A DNA stretch of 36,830 nucleotides from Acidobacteriota bacterium (GCA_016178075.1 JACOUA010000071.1:1-36830), one strand, 5' to 3'. Counted from the first letter of the stretch, positions 22,561-32,069 are shown. Numbers and translations: made by a program. Notes: generated by a model not told the origin, from the letters alone.

Positions 22561-22577
22561 GAAGCTCTCAGCTTTCA
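22561..22577. repeat. Heptamer repeat, AGCTCTC type, upstream of prfB
   Basis: One AGCTCTC and one AGCTTTC unit, followed by AGCC, overlap the 3' end of lnt. Here a good Shine-Dalgarno (AGGGGG) separates the repeat from the prfB start. Confidence 0.45.
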
Positions 22578-24176
22578 GCCTTGAAACCAGCCCCGCGCGG
22601 TGCTGGCCCGGCGAAGCCACCAGTCGAGAGCGATCGCGCCGGCGCACAACAACGAAACGAGATAGGCGAACAGATCGCCGAATCGGGCGTACGGCGTGCG
22701 GCCGGCGAGCAGCCGCACCTCGCCGACCAGCACGTCGGGCACGAACAGCTCGGACCGGATGACGGCGCGCCCATACGGGTCGACGATGCCGCTGACGCCG
22801 GTGTTGGCCGCGCGCGCCAGATAGCGACCCTCCTCAATCGACCGCATCGCCGCCTGCCAGAAGTGCTGATGGGGCGCCGAGCTGCGCCCGTACCACGCGT
22901 CGTTGGTGATCGTCGTCAGCAGCTCGCTGCCCGAGAGCACCATCTGCCGGATGAGACGAGGATAAACCACCTCGTAGCAGATCGCGGTGCTGATCCGATG
23001 ATCCTCGTACGACAGCATGGTCGTGTCCGTCCCGGGCGAAAAATCCGATATCGCCTCGACCAGCGGCTTCACGAAGAACAGCATCCGCTTGAGCGGCACG
23101 AACTCCCCGAACGGGACCAGGTGAATCTTGCGGTAGACACCCCGCGTCCGTCCTGCGGGATCCAGCATGAAGGCCGCGTTGTAAGAGCGGGGCGGCCGAT
23201 CCCGTTCGATCTGATCGCTGCCGAACAGCAGGTGCACGCCTGCGTCGCGGACGAGCGCCCGGAGAGCGCGGGCGCCGACCGGATCGTCCTCGTACAGGAA
23301 CGGCGTCGCCGATTCCGGCCAGATGACGAGCGTGGCGCCCTGTCGCGTCGCCTGCTGGGTCATCGACAGGTAGCGCTCCAGAATCCTGGGCGCGAGCTGC
23401 GGATTCCACTTGTCGTCCTGCGCGACGTTCCCCTGAACGAGCGCGACCCGGATCGGCGTACCCTCGTGCACCAACCGGGCGTCACGAATGCGCCAGTATC
23501 CCCAACCGGTCGAGGCGATGAGCACCGCGGCGGCGGTGATCGCGGGCCACGTGCGCGCTCCTCGCCCCTGAGACAGGACGACTGCACCTAGCGCCGCGTT
23601 GACGAGCGCGACGAGGGCGGACACGCCGAAGACGCCCAGCACGCTCGCGATCTGCGCGACCGGCAGGTTCGTGGCCTGGCTGTAGCCGAGCAGGACCCAT
23701 GGGAAGCCACCGAAGAGGTGCGTCCGGCCAAGCTCGGTCAGGACCCATGCGGCCGGCGTCAGGAGGAGACCCGTCATCCCGTATCCGGCAATCAGAACCG
23801 CCGCCATCCAGGCGAACAGGGCGGGGAATGCCGCGAGGTAGAGGATGAGAAGGACCTGCGTCCCCAAGGCAGCCAGAAGGTTGAGCCCGCCGTAGGTCTG
23901 CATGACGCCGGTCAGCCAGTACAATGTCCCGCTGAAGTACACGAACCCGGTCGTCACGCCGAGCAGGAACGGACGAATCGATCGGCCATGCGCGGTGCGA
24001 TCTCCTGCCTCGTGGTGCCCGGCTTCCGCCTTCGCATAAAGCTTCGGCGGACCGCCGTAGCCTTGGCGGAGGCGGTTGGCCCGGCTCACGGCGACCAGGA
24101 GCGGCACCAGCGCAATCCACGCGAAAGCGGGATGCCCGTATCTTGGAAAACTGAGGACGAGCAGAACGCCCGACAA
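22575..24176 (-). CDS. lnt: Apolipoprotein N-acyltransferase
   Basis: A 533-residue protein with an N-terminal membrane part (about seven helices) and a nitrilase-type domain (about 240-500). The catalytic triad is visible as Glu288 (VIWPESATPF), Lys350 (VYRKIHLVPFGE) and Cys400 (AICYEVVYP). It adds a third acyl chain to the N-terminal Cys of lipoproteins at the inner membrane. The start is a TTG at 24176, six bases after the SPOR gene, which fits the short LSFPRYGHPAF N-terminus; a start inside the SPOR gene would not. A repeat insertion near 24021-24075 encodes residues around 34-52 (RLRQGYGGPPKLYAKAE), which are not typical of Lnt. It lies between spor and prfB in the operon. Confidence 0.93.
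   Translation of the reverse strand: MSGVLLVLSFPRYGHPAFAWIALVPLLVAVSRANRLRQGYGGPPKLYAKAEAGHHEAGDRTAHGRSIRPFLLGVTTGFVYFSGTLYWLTGVMQTYGGLNLLAALGTQVLLILYLAAFPALFAWMAAVLIAGYGMTGLLLTPAAWVLTELGRTHLFGGFPWVLLGYSQATNLPVAQIASVLGVFGVSALVALVNAALGAVVLSQGRGARTWPAITAAAVLIASTGWGYWRIRDARLVHEGTPIRVALVQGNVAQDDKWNPQLAPRILERYLSMTQQATRQGATLVIWPESATPFLYEDDPVGARALRALVRDAGVHLLFGSDQIERDRPPRSYNAAFMLDPAGRTRGVYRKIHLVPFGEFVPLKRMLFFVKPLVEAISDFSPGTDTTMLSYEDHRISTAICYEVVYPRLIRQMVLSGSELLTTITNDAWYGRSSAPHQHFWQAAMRSIEEGRYLARAANTGVSGIVDPYGRAVIRSELFVPDVLVGEVRLLAGRTPYARFGDLFAYLVSLLCAGAIALDWWLRRASTARGWFQG
24021..24075. repeat. REP-like palindromic element inside lnt
   Basis: CGGCGG-A-CCGCCG at 24045-24057 is a perfect palindrome around one base, flanked by GCTT and TAGC. 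Neighbouring CCGCCTTCG and GGCGGAGGCGG extend the symmetry. The plus-strand frame reads KLRRTAVALAEA, a residue string I associate with repeats in acidobacterial contigs. It adds about 20-25 residues to Lnt, in a loop after the first helix. Confidence 0.55.
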
Positions 24177-24181
24177 GACCG

Positions 24182-24913
24182 CTAGCGAATAATCCAGGGC
24201 TTGAACTTCTCTTCCTTTTCCAACCGGCGAGCGACGAGGTCGGCCTCCTGGCGGTTCTGGAAGCGGCCGACCCGCACGCGGTAGATCGCCGCGCCACCCG
24301 CGGCCGGCGCGACCACGTACGCGTCGTAGCCCTTGCCGCTCAAACGTTTCGCCAGAGCAGCCGCATCAGCCCGGCTCCCGAGCGCGGCCACCTGCACGGC
24401 AAACCCCGGCTGATTGCTCGATTCCGGAGCCACCTCCGACGCCGCAGCGGGCGGACTGACCTTCGGCGGCGGGGGCACCTTCGCAGCCGTTCGTTCCGGG
24501 GCGGCGGGCGCGGCTGGCTTCGGAGGCGCGGGCCGAGCGAGCTTGCTCGCCGCCGCGGCAGGCGCGGGCGCCTGAGCCTCGGGGACCTTCAGGCTCTCGG
24601 CAGGGGTCCCCTGTTTTTCGAGCCGGTTGTAGTAACTGAGGTCATCGTTGACGGGCTGGGGCGGCGGCGTCGACGTATCGATCTTGGGCTGCGGCGTGGT
24701 GGGCGTCGCCTCGCCCGGCACTGGCGAGATCGAGGGCTGCGGTGACATATCGGCGACCTGGGTCTCGGTCTCCGATGCCGCCTCGGCCCGCACGCCCCGG
24801 CCGACCATGACCCCGCTGAGAAAGATCACCACGGCCACGACGGTCGTGGCCATGAACAGGAATACGAGCTGTTTTCCGCTGAGCTGAATCTCGTGGAATC
24901 CGTCCTCTGACAT
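24182..24913 (-). CDS. SPOR-domain membrane protein
   Basis: A 243-residue protein. One membrane helix (about 15-37) is followed by a long Pro/Ala-rich linker (about 50-165) and a C-terminal SPOR domain (about 168-243, GFAVQVAALGSRADAAALAKRLSGKGYDAYVV, YRVRVGRFQNRQEADLVARRL). SPOR domains bind peptidoglycan stripped of stem peptides at division sites. The ATG at 24913 is one base after the slipin stop, with GGAAGTAGG before it. It is coupled to lnt downstream. The family is common near cell-envelope genes. Confidence 0.92.
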   Translation of the reverse strand: MSEDGFHEIQLSGKQLVFLFMATTVVAVVIFLSGVMVGRGVRAEAASETETQVADMSPQPSISPVPGEATPTTPQPKIDTSTPPPQPVNDDLSYYNRLEKQGTPAESLKVPEAQAPAPAAAASKLARPAPPKPAAPAAPERTAAKVPPPPKVSPPAAASEVAPESSNQPGFAVQVAALGSRADAAALAKRLSGKGYDAYVVAPAAGGAAIYRVRVGRFQNRQEADLVARRLEKEEKFKPWIIR

Positions 24914-24914
24914 C

Positions 24915-25658
24915 CTACTTCCTCAACAGGTTGAGCATTTCGATGGGCAGCGGGAAGACGATTGTCGAGTTCTTCTCGGAGGCGATCTCGGTCAGGGTCT
25001 GCAGGTATCGCAGCGTGATCGCCAGCGGTTGCGCGGACATGACACCGGCCGCCTGCTGGAGCTTCTCTGACGCGATCAGCTCGCCTTCCGCGTGGATGAT
25101 TTTAGCACGTTTCTCCCGCTCCGCTTCGGCCTGCTTCGCCATCGCGCGCTGCATGTCGGGGGGCAGATCGACGTGCTTCACCTCCACCGACGAGACCTTG
25201 ATGCCCCACGGATCGGTGTGCAGGTCCAGGATCTGCTGGAGCTGATGGTTGAGGCGCTCGCGCTCGGCGAGCAGGTCATCGAGCTCCACCTGCCCGAGCA
25301 CGCTCCGCAACGTCGTCTGCGCGAGCTGCGACGTCGCGTAGTGGTAGTTCTCCACCTCCACCACCGCGCGGCGAGGATCCATCACCCGGAAGTACACGAC
25401 CGCGTTCACCTTGACCGAGACGTTGTCGCGCGTGATGACGTCCTGGGGCGGCACGTCCAAGACGATCGTCCGGAGGCTGATCCTGACGATGCGGTCCACC
25501 GGGGCGAAGACCAGGATAATCCCCGGGCCTTTGGCCGCCGGCAGCAGCTTCCCGAGTCGGAAGATCACGCCGCGCTCGTACTCGGCGAGGATCTTGATCG
25601 AGCTGAAGATATAGAGCACGACGATGAAGACGACAATCAACGGCGGTGAGATGGTCAT
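24915..25658 (-). CDS. Slipin (stomatin/prohibitin-like SPFH protein)
   Basis: A 247-residue SPFH protein with one N-terminal membrane segment (about 5-22) followed by an SPFH domain ([39 protein letters not shown]) and a helical tail containing [22 protein letters not shown]. It is a membrane scaffolding protein of the slipin/podocin type. It overlaps the NfeD-family protease gene by four bases; slipin-NfeD pairs are a known conserved arrangement in which the protease can cleave the slipin. The SPOR gene follows by one base. Function: membrane-domain organisation or quality control; exact role unknown. Confidence 0.95.
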   Translation of the reverse strand: MTISPPLIVVFIVVLYIFSSIKILAEYERGVIFRLGKLLPAAKGPGIILVFAPVDRIVRISLRTIVLDVPPQDVITRDNVSVKVNAVVYFRVMDPRRAVVEVENYHYATSQLAQTTLRSVLGQVELDDLLAERERLNHQLQQILDLHTDPWGIKVSSVEVKHVDLPPDMQRAMAKQAEAEREKRAKIIHAEGELIASEKLQQAAGVMSAQPLAITLRYLQTLTEIASEKNSTIVFPLPIEMLNLLRK

Positions 25659-26968
25659 AATCGCTCCTCGGCGCGACGCACCGTCAGGGTAAGCCCGTCG
25701 ACCGCACTGACTCGAACCTGCTCGCCCTCGGCGATCGGCTCTGACGCGGTCGCGGTCCAGATTTCGCCGTGGGTTTGGACGCGGCCGGTCATGCCCGGAC
25801 CAATCGTCGTCAGGGCCAGGCCGATCTGATCGATCATCCCGCTCTCCCCCGTGACGGCGTGCCGGCGCTGCGACGCAATCGCGATCCGAACCAGGAAGAT
25901 GAGAATCGCCGACAGCGCGATGACGACAGGCAGGATGACCTGGAGGCTGACCTGCAGCTCCGGCGCGTCGGAATCGATCAGCATGAACGATCCGAACAGC
26001 AGGCTGACGATGCCGCCCACCGTCAGGAGGCCGAAGCTCGTGATCTTGATCTCGAGCACGAGCAGCAGGATGCCGAACAGCACCAGCAGCAGGCCGGCAT
26101 AGTTGACCGGGAGGATCTGGAACGCGAAAAACGCCAGCAGCAGGCAGATGCCGCCCACCACGCCGGGCAGGATCGCCCCCGGACTCCAGAGCTCGATGGT
26201 CAGGCCGAGGGTGCCGAGGCTGAGCAGCAGGTACGCGATGTTCGGATGGGCGATGGCGCTGAGGATTCGCTCGCGCCAGTTCATCTCAATCGCAACGACG
26301 CGCGCGTTCTTCGTCTGCAGCACGCTCGACCGGCCGTCGAACCGTTTCACGGTTCGGCCGTCCAGCGATTTGATCAGATCGTCGAAGGTGGGCGCGATGA
26401 GATCGATGAGGGGCGGCATCGCATCGAGCGCCTCCCGCTCGGTGAACGAGCGGCTCTCGATGACCGCCTCCTCGGCGAGCTTCACGTTGCGGCCGCGATT
26501 GCTGGCGAGCGTCCTGGCGTCCGCCGCCACATCCGATGCCGCCTTCTTCGACATCGTCTCGTTCATGGCCTCACCGGTGCCCGAGACCGGGTGCGCCGCC
26601 CCGATGTGCGTCCCGGGAGCCATCGCCGCAACGTCCGCTGCGAGCGTAATCAGAAACCCGGCGGAGGCCGCACGCGCCCCGCTCGGCCCGACCCAGACCG
26701 CCACGGGCGTCCGGGCCGCGATGATCGCTGAATTGATCTCGCGGGCGGAATCGACCAACCCGCCTGGCGTGCGCAACGTGAAGACCACGAGCGCGGCGCG
26801 ATCGGCGTCGGCGCGCCGGATGGCCTCGACCATGTGCCGGGCGGAGATCGGGTGAATGAGCGCGTCCACTTCCGCTGAGTACACGAGCGGTTGATCCTCG
26901 GCGCCTCGAGTGGCCCACGACGCCAGGAGAGCCACGGCACAGGCGAATCGACGGACGGAACGGGTCAT
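25655..26968 (-). CDS. NfeD-family membrane serine protease
   Basis: A 437-residue protein. A signal peptide (about 1-22) leads into a ClpP-like protease domain (about 25-220), with [14 protein letters not shown] and GARAASAGF (nucleophile Ser in this block) and later [12 protein letters not shown] (possible catalytic Lys). Four to five membrane helices (about 230-370) follow, and a C-terminal OB-like domain (about 380-437). This is the long NfeD (STOPP/1510-N) form. It is paired with slipin directly downstream. It probably degrades membrane-associated proteins or the slipin itself. It follows the TPR gene by nine bases. Exact catalytic residues were not verified by alignment. Confidence 0.93.
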   Translation of the reverse strand: MTRSVRRFACAVALLASWATRGAEDQPLVYSAEVDALIHPISARHMVEAIRRADADRAALVVFTLRTPGGLVDSAREINSAIIAARTPVAVWVGPSGARAASAGFLITLAADVAAMAPGTHIGAAHPVSGTGEAMNETMSKKAASDVAADARTLASNRGRNVKLAEEAVIESRSFTEREALDAMPPLIDLIAPTFDDLIKSLDGRTVKRFDGRSSVLQTKNARVVAIEMNWRERILSAIAHPNIAYLLLSLGTLGLTIELWSPGAILPGVVGGICLLLAFFAFQILPVNYAGLLLVLFGILLLVLEIKITSFGLLTVGGIVSLLFGSFMLIDSDAPELQVSLQVILPVVIALSAILIFLVRIAIASQRRHAVTGESGMIDQIGLALTTIGPGMTGRVQTHGEIWTATASEPIAEGEQVRVSAVDGLTLTVRRAEERL

Positions 26969-26977
26969 CGGAAGCGA

Positions 26978-28657
26978 TTATACGCTTACGTACATTGAGA
27001 GTTTGGGAATGCGCATCAACATCTCTGTGGCTTCCTTGCGCTCCGGACTCTCCGGCGTACCCTCGGTCAGCTGCAGGACCCGCTCGAGCTCGCTGCGTGC
27101 CGCCGCGAAATCCTTCGTCTGCTCGTAGACGTGCGCCAGCGCGAGATGCGCCGCCGCCGTCTCGCCGCTCCAAATCGACATTTTCAGCTCGTCGATCGCC
27201 TCACGGCTCCGGCCCGCCCGAAGGTAGAGTCGGCCGAGCAGAAGGTGTGGTTCAGGCTGGTAGGGCGACAGGAAGAGAGAGCGCCTCAAGTCGGAAATCG
27301 CCTCACGATCGCGCTCGGTCTGGAACAGCCGCCGGCCACGATCGAGATAGAAGGTCGCCAGCTCCTGCTGCTCGCGCTGTTCCGTCTTGAAGAGCGACGC
27401 CTCGAGCTCGCTGGCCCGATCGGACTTCAGCTCGTGCTTCAGCCGTTCCAGCGCCCGTGGCACGCCATCATCGGCGCTCGCGCGTTTCTTTTCCAGCGTC
27501 TCGAAGTCGATCGTTAGCCGCTCGGCGAGCTCCCGCTCGCGGATCGCTTCGGCCGCGGCGCTGGCCTTGAGGAGCGCGATCGACAGGAGGAAGTGCGCCT
27601 CGCCGTCCAGCGGGCTGCGTCGCACCGCTTCCCTGAGCCAGTAGATGGCCGCCTGCGTGTCGCGCTCTCGAAGGTACGCATAGCCGAGGTTGAAAAAGTA
27701 GTCGGCATCCTCGGGGCTCGCCTCCGAGGCCTTCGTGAAGTAGTACGACGCACGCCCCGCCTCCGCGGTGGCGGGACGACGCATCTGAATCACCCCCATG
27801 TTGTTCAACGCCGGTCCAACCGCGCCCTGCTCCACAAAGGCCTTCAGGGTGCTGAACGCATCGTCGTACCGCTGGAGCGAGATCTGCGACAACGCCGCCA
27901 GAAAGCGCGCGCCGCGATTCAGCGGCGACTCGGCCGGGACCGCCTGGGCCTGGCGAAGCGCCGATTGGTGCTCGCCCTGCGCGGTGAAGACACGCCAAAG
28001 GGCCAGCTTCGCCTCGTCGTACCCGGGGAAGCGCTCGAGCGCTGACTGGAGAAGGCTCACCTGCGATCCAGGCGAGTCGGCCAGCAGCCCCTTCACGTAG
28101 GGCTCGAAGGCGGTAAGCGGCGGGCGCGCCCTTGCGGCTACCGCTGGAGCCCGCTGCGACACCCGCGGAAGCGGATTCAATCGTTCGAGCCGATCGGTCA
28201 GTCGCTCCACGGTCTCGTGGAGCCCGGTCAGCGGACCGCGCTCGACGATTTCGGGCTGGAGGCGGCCGGTGTCGAGTCTGATGGCCCTCGCGTGCGCGAC
28301 CAGCTCCTCGCCGCTGACATCGATCGAACCGCTGACGATATAACTGGCGCCCACGACCTGGCCGGCTCGAATCACTGTCGCGCGGCTGAGATCCGCCGTC
28401 TGGGGAAGCTGCAGCCGCTCGAACGTCCGCATTCGCTCCTCGCGCGTCACGACCGCCACACCGCGGCGCTGCAGCGTGTCCATCAGTATCACCGAGACGC
28501 CCTCACCCAACCACGTTGTGTGTGGTGGGCCGCCCGTCGCTGCGAACGGCATCACCATGACGGGACCGATCGACTCGGCCTGCCGGGCCAGCGCGATGCC
28601 GGTGCACAGGGACACGGCCGCGATCGCGGCGACGGCGCGAATTAGCTCGGGACGCAC
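26978..28657 (-). CDS. Exported TPR-repeat protein with TolB-like N-terminal domain
   Basis: A 559-residue protein. A signal peptide (about 1-24) precedes a TolB/FlgO-like alpha/beta domain (about 30-135: PVMVMPFAATGG, LGEGVSVILMDTLQRRG, VGASYIVSGSIDV). A long series of tetratricopeptide repeats (about 190-545) follows, for example DADYFFNLGYAYLRERDTQAAIYWLREA and HLLLGRLYLRAGRSREAIDEL. This architecture is frequent in acidobacteria; it is a scaffold for periplasmic protein complexes. The start is GTG 28657, within the 3' end of the V4R-like gene, with a 16-base overlap. It is nine bases from nfeD. No enzymatic role predicted. Confidence 0.85.
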   Translation of the reverse strand: MRPELIRAVAAIAAVSLCTGIALARQAESIGPVMVMPFAATGGPPHTTWLGEGVSVILMDTLQRRGVAVVTREERMRTFERLQLPQTADLSRATVIRAGQVVGASYIVSGSIDVSGEELVAHARAIRLDTGRLQPEIVERGPLTGLHETVERLTDRLERLNPLPRVSQRAPAVAARARPPLTAFEPYVKGLLADSPGSQVSLLQSALERFPGYDEAKLALWRVFTAQGEHQSALRQAQAVPAESPLNRGARFLAALSQISLQRYDDAFSTLKAFVEQGAVGPALNNMGVIQMRRPATAEAGRASYYFTKASEASPEDADYFFNLGYAYLRERDTQAAIYWLREAVRRSPLDGEAHFLLSIALLKASAAAEAIRERELAERLTIDFETLEKKRASADDGVPRALERLKHELKSDRASELEASLFKTEQREQQELATFYLDRGRRLFQTERDREAISDLRRSLFLSPYQPEPHLLLGRLYLRAGRSREAIDELKMSIWSGETAAAHLALAHVYEQTKDFAAARSELERVLQLTEGTPESPERKEATEMLMRIPKLSMYVSV

Positions 28658-29250
28658 ACCACTGCTGCTTCTTTGAGGCGCGGTCCTTTAAGGGCGACGC
28701 TCAGCACGCAGCCGGCGTCGCCGACGGCGCGGCACCTCGCCACCTGCGCCTCGCCGTCGAGGTCGAGCCGCTGGAGCAGGCGGGTCACGGCGGCGGCATA
28801 GAAGTGGCACAGCCGCTGAGACCCCGGCTCGCGGACCGTGCAGAACAGCGATCCTCGTAGATCGATCTCTCCGGACCCGCGGCGCAGGTGGACGATGGCA
28901 CGCGTGCCGCTGTAGGTGCGTCGAATCAATCGCCGCGCGAGCGCCGCCGCGAGCCGCTGGCGCAGGCCCAGCGGGCAGGACTTGCAGAGCTGCTGCCTGT
29001 AGGCCGGCAGCGCGTCGAACGTCCAGTCGGCGGCGTACTCGCCAGCGCGCGCCGTGATGAGGGCGTAACTGTCGCCTTCCTTCCGCAGGAAGCCAATTAC
29101 AGCCACGAGCGGCGCCAACCCGAGGCGACCCTTGCGCAACTGGAAAGGGTTCAGCCAGTTTTCGTAGAACTCGAGGCGCGTCGGAAGCAGATCGGCGATC
29201 GCCTGATGGAGGCTGGCCACGAAGACACGCCCGATGGCCGCGTCTTTCAT
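28642..29250 (-). CDS. V4R-like domain protein, unknown ligand
   Basis: A 202-residue soluble-looking protein. The C-terminal part (about 110-190) has IHLRRGSGEIDLRGSLFCTV, LCHFYAAAVTRLLQRL, and EAQVARCRAVGDAGCVLSVAL. The last block matches the C-x-a-x-G-d-x-x-C-x-f-x-v pattern of V4R domains, which bind small molecules or metals. A further Cys pair (CKSCPLG) occurs near residue 90. V4R assignment is by motif only. A GGGGGA site lies before ATG 29250. It is the first gene of the nfeD/slipin/lnt/prfB cluster and overlaps the TPR gene by 16 bases. It starts 14 bases from the divergent mobA. Confidence 0.6.
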   Translation of the reverse strand: MKDAAIGRVFVASLHQAIADLLPTRLEFYENWLNPFQLRKGRLGLAPLVAVIGFLRKEGDSYALITARAGEYAADWTFDALPAYRQQLCKSCPLGLRQRLAAALARRLIRRTYSGTRAIVHLRRGSGEIDLRGSLFCTVREPGSQRLCHFYAAAVTRLLQRLDLDGEAQVARCRAVGDAGCVLSVALKGPRLKEAAVVCVPS

Positions 29251-29264
29251 GGTTTAATCCCCCG

Positions 29265-29915
29265 ATGGCCGCACGCGGCGCGCGTCACCCACGACCGACC
29301 CAGGTCCACCACAACTCGGCACGCTGGACGGCCGCCATTCTGGCGGGCGGCGCCGCGCGGCGGTTCGGCGGTCGGGACAAGAGCAGCCTGATCGTCGCGG
29401 GTCAGCCGATCCTGGAGCGCCAGTTTGCCGTCCTGCGTCAGGTCGCCGGCTCCGTTGTTGTCGTGACGAACGCCCTCGAGCGGCAAGCGCCGCCCAAGTG
29501 TCAGGTGATTGGCGACGTCGTGCGCGGAAGCGGCGCCCTCGGCGGTTTGCTGGCCGCGCTCCTCAATTCGACCACGCCGTGGACGCTCGCGCTCGGATGC
29601 GACATGCCGTTCGTCACTGCGCCCTTTCTTGGGTATCTCTGCAGCCTCGCCGAGGGTGGAGACGTCGAGGCTGTCGTGCCCCGAAGCGCGGATGGCCTGG
29701 AGCCGCTTTGTGCGGCGTATTCGGCACGCGCGCTCGCGGTCGTCCGGCGTCAGGTCGAGAGCCGGTCGCTCAAGATGACCGATCTGCTCGCGCAGCTGCG
29801 GGTTCGCGAGATCCCAGCGTCCGAGGTTGCGCCGTTCGACCCTCGCGGCACGCTCTTCTTCAATATCAACTCGCCTCGAGACTATCGGCGTGCTCTCCGG
29901 CTTGCCGAACCGTGA
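29265..29915 (+). CDS. mobA: Molybdenum cofactor guanylyltransferase
   Basis: A 216-residue nucleotidyltransferase. It has LAGGAARRFGGRDKS at about 26-40, the GTP-binding signature with Lys39, and later PWTLALGCDMPFVTAPFL (the metal-binding Asp) and GTLFFNINSPRDYRRA, the usual MobA ending. It attaches GMP to molybdopterin to form the bis-MGD cofactor. The ATG at 29265 is 14 bases from the divergent V4R-like start and has no Shine-Dalgarno; the first 20 residues are not family-typical, so the start may be different, but no better in-frame codon exists. It precedes argS by 93 bases. Confidence 0.9.
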   Translation: MAARGARHPRPTQVHHNSARWTAAILAGGAARRFGGRDKSSLIVAGQPILERQFAVLRQVAGSVVVVTNALERQAPPKCQVIGDVVRGSGALGGLLAALLNSTTPWTLALGCDMPFVTAPFLGYLCSLAEGGDVEAVVPRSADGLEPLCAAYSARALAVVRRQVESRSLKMTDLLAQLRVREIPASEVAPFDPRGTLFFNINSPRDYRRALRLAEP

Positions 29916-30008
29916 CGGCGCGACCGGCGGGGTCGGAAGAAGAATGAGGGGATAATAGGGCACGCTCGACCACTAGTCTAGTCTACGACGTCGCGACCGC
30001 TGTCCACG

Positions 30009-32033
30009 ATGATACTTCCACTTCACGATGAGCTGCGCGCCGCCATCGGCGACGCGCTCGCGCGGCTGTACGGTCTCGGCCCCGACCGGGCGCCGGCCAT
30101 CGTGCTCGACCTGACTCCGAACCGTCAGCTCGGCGACCTGGCGACGCCCGTGGCGTTCGAGCTGGCCCGCCGGCTGAAGAAAGCCCCGCGGCTCATCGCA
30201 CAGGAACTCGCCGCCGCGCTCGCCGCTTCGCAGAGTGTCGCTCGCGTGGAGCCGACCCACGCGGGGTACATCAACGTGTTCCTGGATCGCCCCGTGTTCC
30301 TTCGGGCGCGCCTCGCCGGCCTTCCACCCCGCAGTTCGGCCGACCTCAAGACCATCGTCGAGCACACGGCGATCAACCCGAACAAGGCGGCGCACATCGG
30401 GCACATCAGAAACGCCGCGCTGGGCGATACGCTGGTCCGTGTCCTGAGATTTCGAGGTACCGAGGTCGAGGTGCAGAACTACATCGACAACACCGGCGTG
30501 CAGGTCGCCGATGTCGTCGTCGGCTTCCAGCAGCTCGAGCAGAAACACCTCGACGACGTGCGCGCGCTGTCGGAGCGTGATCGGTTCGACTATCACTGCT
30601 GGGATTTGTACGCGCGCGTCACGGAATGGTACGAGGCTGACCGAGATCGCCTGCGCCTCAGGGCGGCCGCCCTCCACGAAATCGAGCACGATGTGGGCGA
30701 GACCGCGGCGATCGGCCACCTCCTGGCCGATCGGATCGTCCGGTGCCACCTGAGAACCATGGGACGGTTGAACATCGAATACGACCTCCTGACATGGGAG
30801 GGCGACATCCTTCGCTTGCAGTTCTGGGCGCAGGCTTTCGAGCTGCTCAAGCAGACCGGTGCCGTGTTTCATCAAGACAAAGGACGCCTGGCCGGATGCT
30901 GGGTGATGCCGATCGAGGACGGGTCGACCCCAACCGATGACCCCGAGGAGACCGCGGGAACGGCGGGCGCCGAGCCCGGCACGACTGACGACGACGCCGA
31001 CAGGCTGAAGGTGATCGTGCGGTCCAACGGCACGGTCACGTACGTGGGCAAGGATATCGCCTACCAGCTCTGGAAATTCGGGCTGCTAGGTCGCGACTTC
31101 TTCTACCGAATCTTCGACCGGCGCATCGACGGCGGCCCCGTATGGGCCACCACCGCCACGCCCCCGGCCGACCCCCTGTCACCTCCGCGCTTCGGCGCGG
31201 CAGGGACGACCTACAACGTCATCGACGTCAGGCAGTCTTACCTTCAGAAGCTTCTGCAGCAGGCGCTGCGCGCGATGAGGCACGAGCGGGAGGCGGAGCG
31301 ATCGATCCACTTCTCATACGAGATGGTGGCGCTCTCTCATGCCACGGCGCGGCAACTTGGGTACGAGATCGCCGACGCGGACCGAGAGCGTCCATTCGTC
31401 GAGGTCTCGGGGCGGCGTGGACTCGGCGTGAAGGCCGACGATCTCCTCGACGTGCTCGTCGAGAAGGCGCTGGCGGAAGTCTCGAAGCGGAACCCCGAAA
31501 TGGACGCGCGCGAGGCCGGCCGTGTTGCCCGCATGATTGCCGTCGCGGCGGTGCGCTACTTCATGATCAAGTACTCGCGCGGAAAGGTCATCGCCTTCGA
31601 CATCGAGGAAGCGCTGAGCTTCGAGGGTGAGAGCGGCCCGTATCTCCAGTACGCCGCCGTCCGGGCCGGGAGCATTTTCCAGAAGCTTCAGGATCGCGAG
31701 GGCCTCACCGAGACCGACGTCATGGGGACGCTCGGTAGGACCGACGCGGCCGAACTGACGGCGGGGCCGGACGAGCTCTGGACGCTCGTGCTCGAATCGT
31801 CCCGGCTGGACGAGGTCGTGGAGCAGGTCGTCCGGACGCTGGAGTTCTCGAATCTGGCGAAGTTTGCCTTCGGGCTCGCCCAGCTGTTCAACGCCTTCTA
31901 TCACAAGTACCCGATCCTCAACGAAGAGCGGCGCGACACGCGCCTCTGGCGCGCCGCGGGCGTCAGCTACTTCAGATCACAAATGACGAAGACGCTGGAG
32001 CTGATGGGGATTCGGGTGCCCGGACGGATGTAA
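30009..32033 (+). CDS. argS: Arginyl-tRNA synthetase
   Basis: A 674-residue class I aaRS. The N-terminal add-1 domain (1-115) precedes NPNKAAHIGHIRNAALGD, which contains the HIGH motif. Then VQNYIDNTGVQVADVV and VRSNGTVTYVGKDIAYQLWKFG follow, as in ArgRS. The KMSKS region is degenerate (FVEVSGRRGLGVKADDLLD), a known trait of many ArgRS. The anticodon-binding domain is DALR-like and ends MGIRVPGRM. It is about 100 residues longer than E. coli ArgS, with an acidic insertion near 305-335 and a Pro-rich stretch near 385-400. It charges tRNA-Arg in the cytoplasm. ATG 30009 starts at a plausible domain boundary. Confidence 0.96.
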   Translation: MILPLHDELRAAIGDALARLYGLGPDRAPAIVLDLTPNRQLGDLATPVAFELARRLKKAPRLIAQELAAALAASQSVARVEPTHAGYINVFLDRPVFLRARLAGLPPRSSADLKTIVEHTAINPNKAAHIGHIRNAALGDTLVRVLRFRGTEVEVQNYIDNTGVQVADVVVGFQQLEQKHLDDVRALSERDRFDYHCWDLYARVTEWYEADRDRLRLRAAALHEIEHDVGETAAIGHLLADRIVRCHLRTMGRLNIEYDLLTWEGDILRLQFWAQAFELLKQTGAVFHQDKGRLAGCWVMPIEDGSTPTDDPEETAGTAGAEPGTTDDDADRLKVIVRSNGTVTYVGKDIAYQLWKFGLLGRDFFYRIFDRRIDGGPVWATTATPPADPLSPPRFGAAGTTYNVIDVRQSYLQKLLQQALRAMRHEREAERSIHFSYEMVALSHATARQLGYEIADADRERPFVEVSGRRGLGVKADDLLDVLVEKALAEVSKRNPEMDAREAGRVARMIAVAAVRYFMIKYSRGKVIAFDIEEALSFEGESGPYLQYAAVRAGSIFQKLQDREGLTETDVMGTLGRTDAAELTAGPDELWTLVLESSRLDEVVEQVVRTLEFSNLAKFAFGLAQLFNAFYHKYPILNEERRDTRLWRAAGVSYFRSQMTKTLELMGIRVPGRM

Positions 32034-32034
32034 A

Positions 32035-32069
32035 GAGTTCGGGGTTCGGGATTCGGGGTTCGGGATTCG
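32035..32069. repeat. Five tandem heptamers, GGGTTCG/GGATTCG type
   Basis: GAGTTCG, GGGTTCG, GGATTCG, GGGTTCG, GGATTCG run in perfect register directly after the argS stop codon and end 19 bases before the next start. No inverted arm is present, so it is a one-armed version of the GGGATTC hairpins at 5243-5328 and 14920-15007. Confidence 0.9.
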
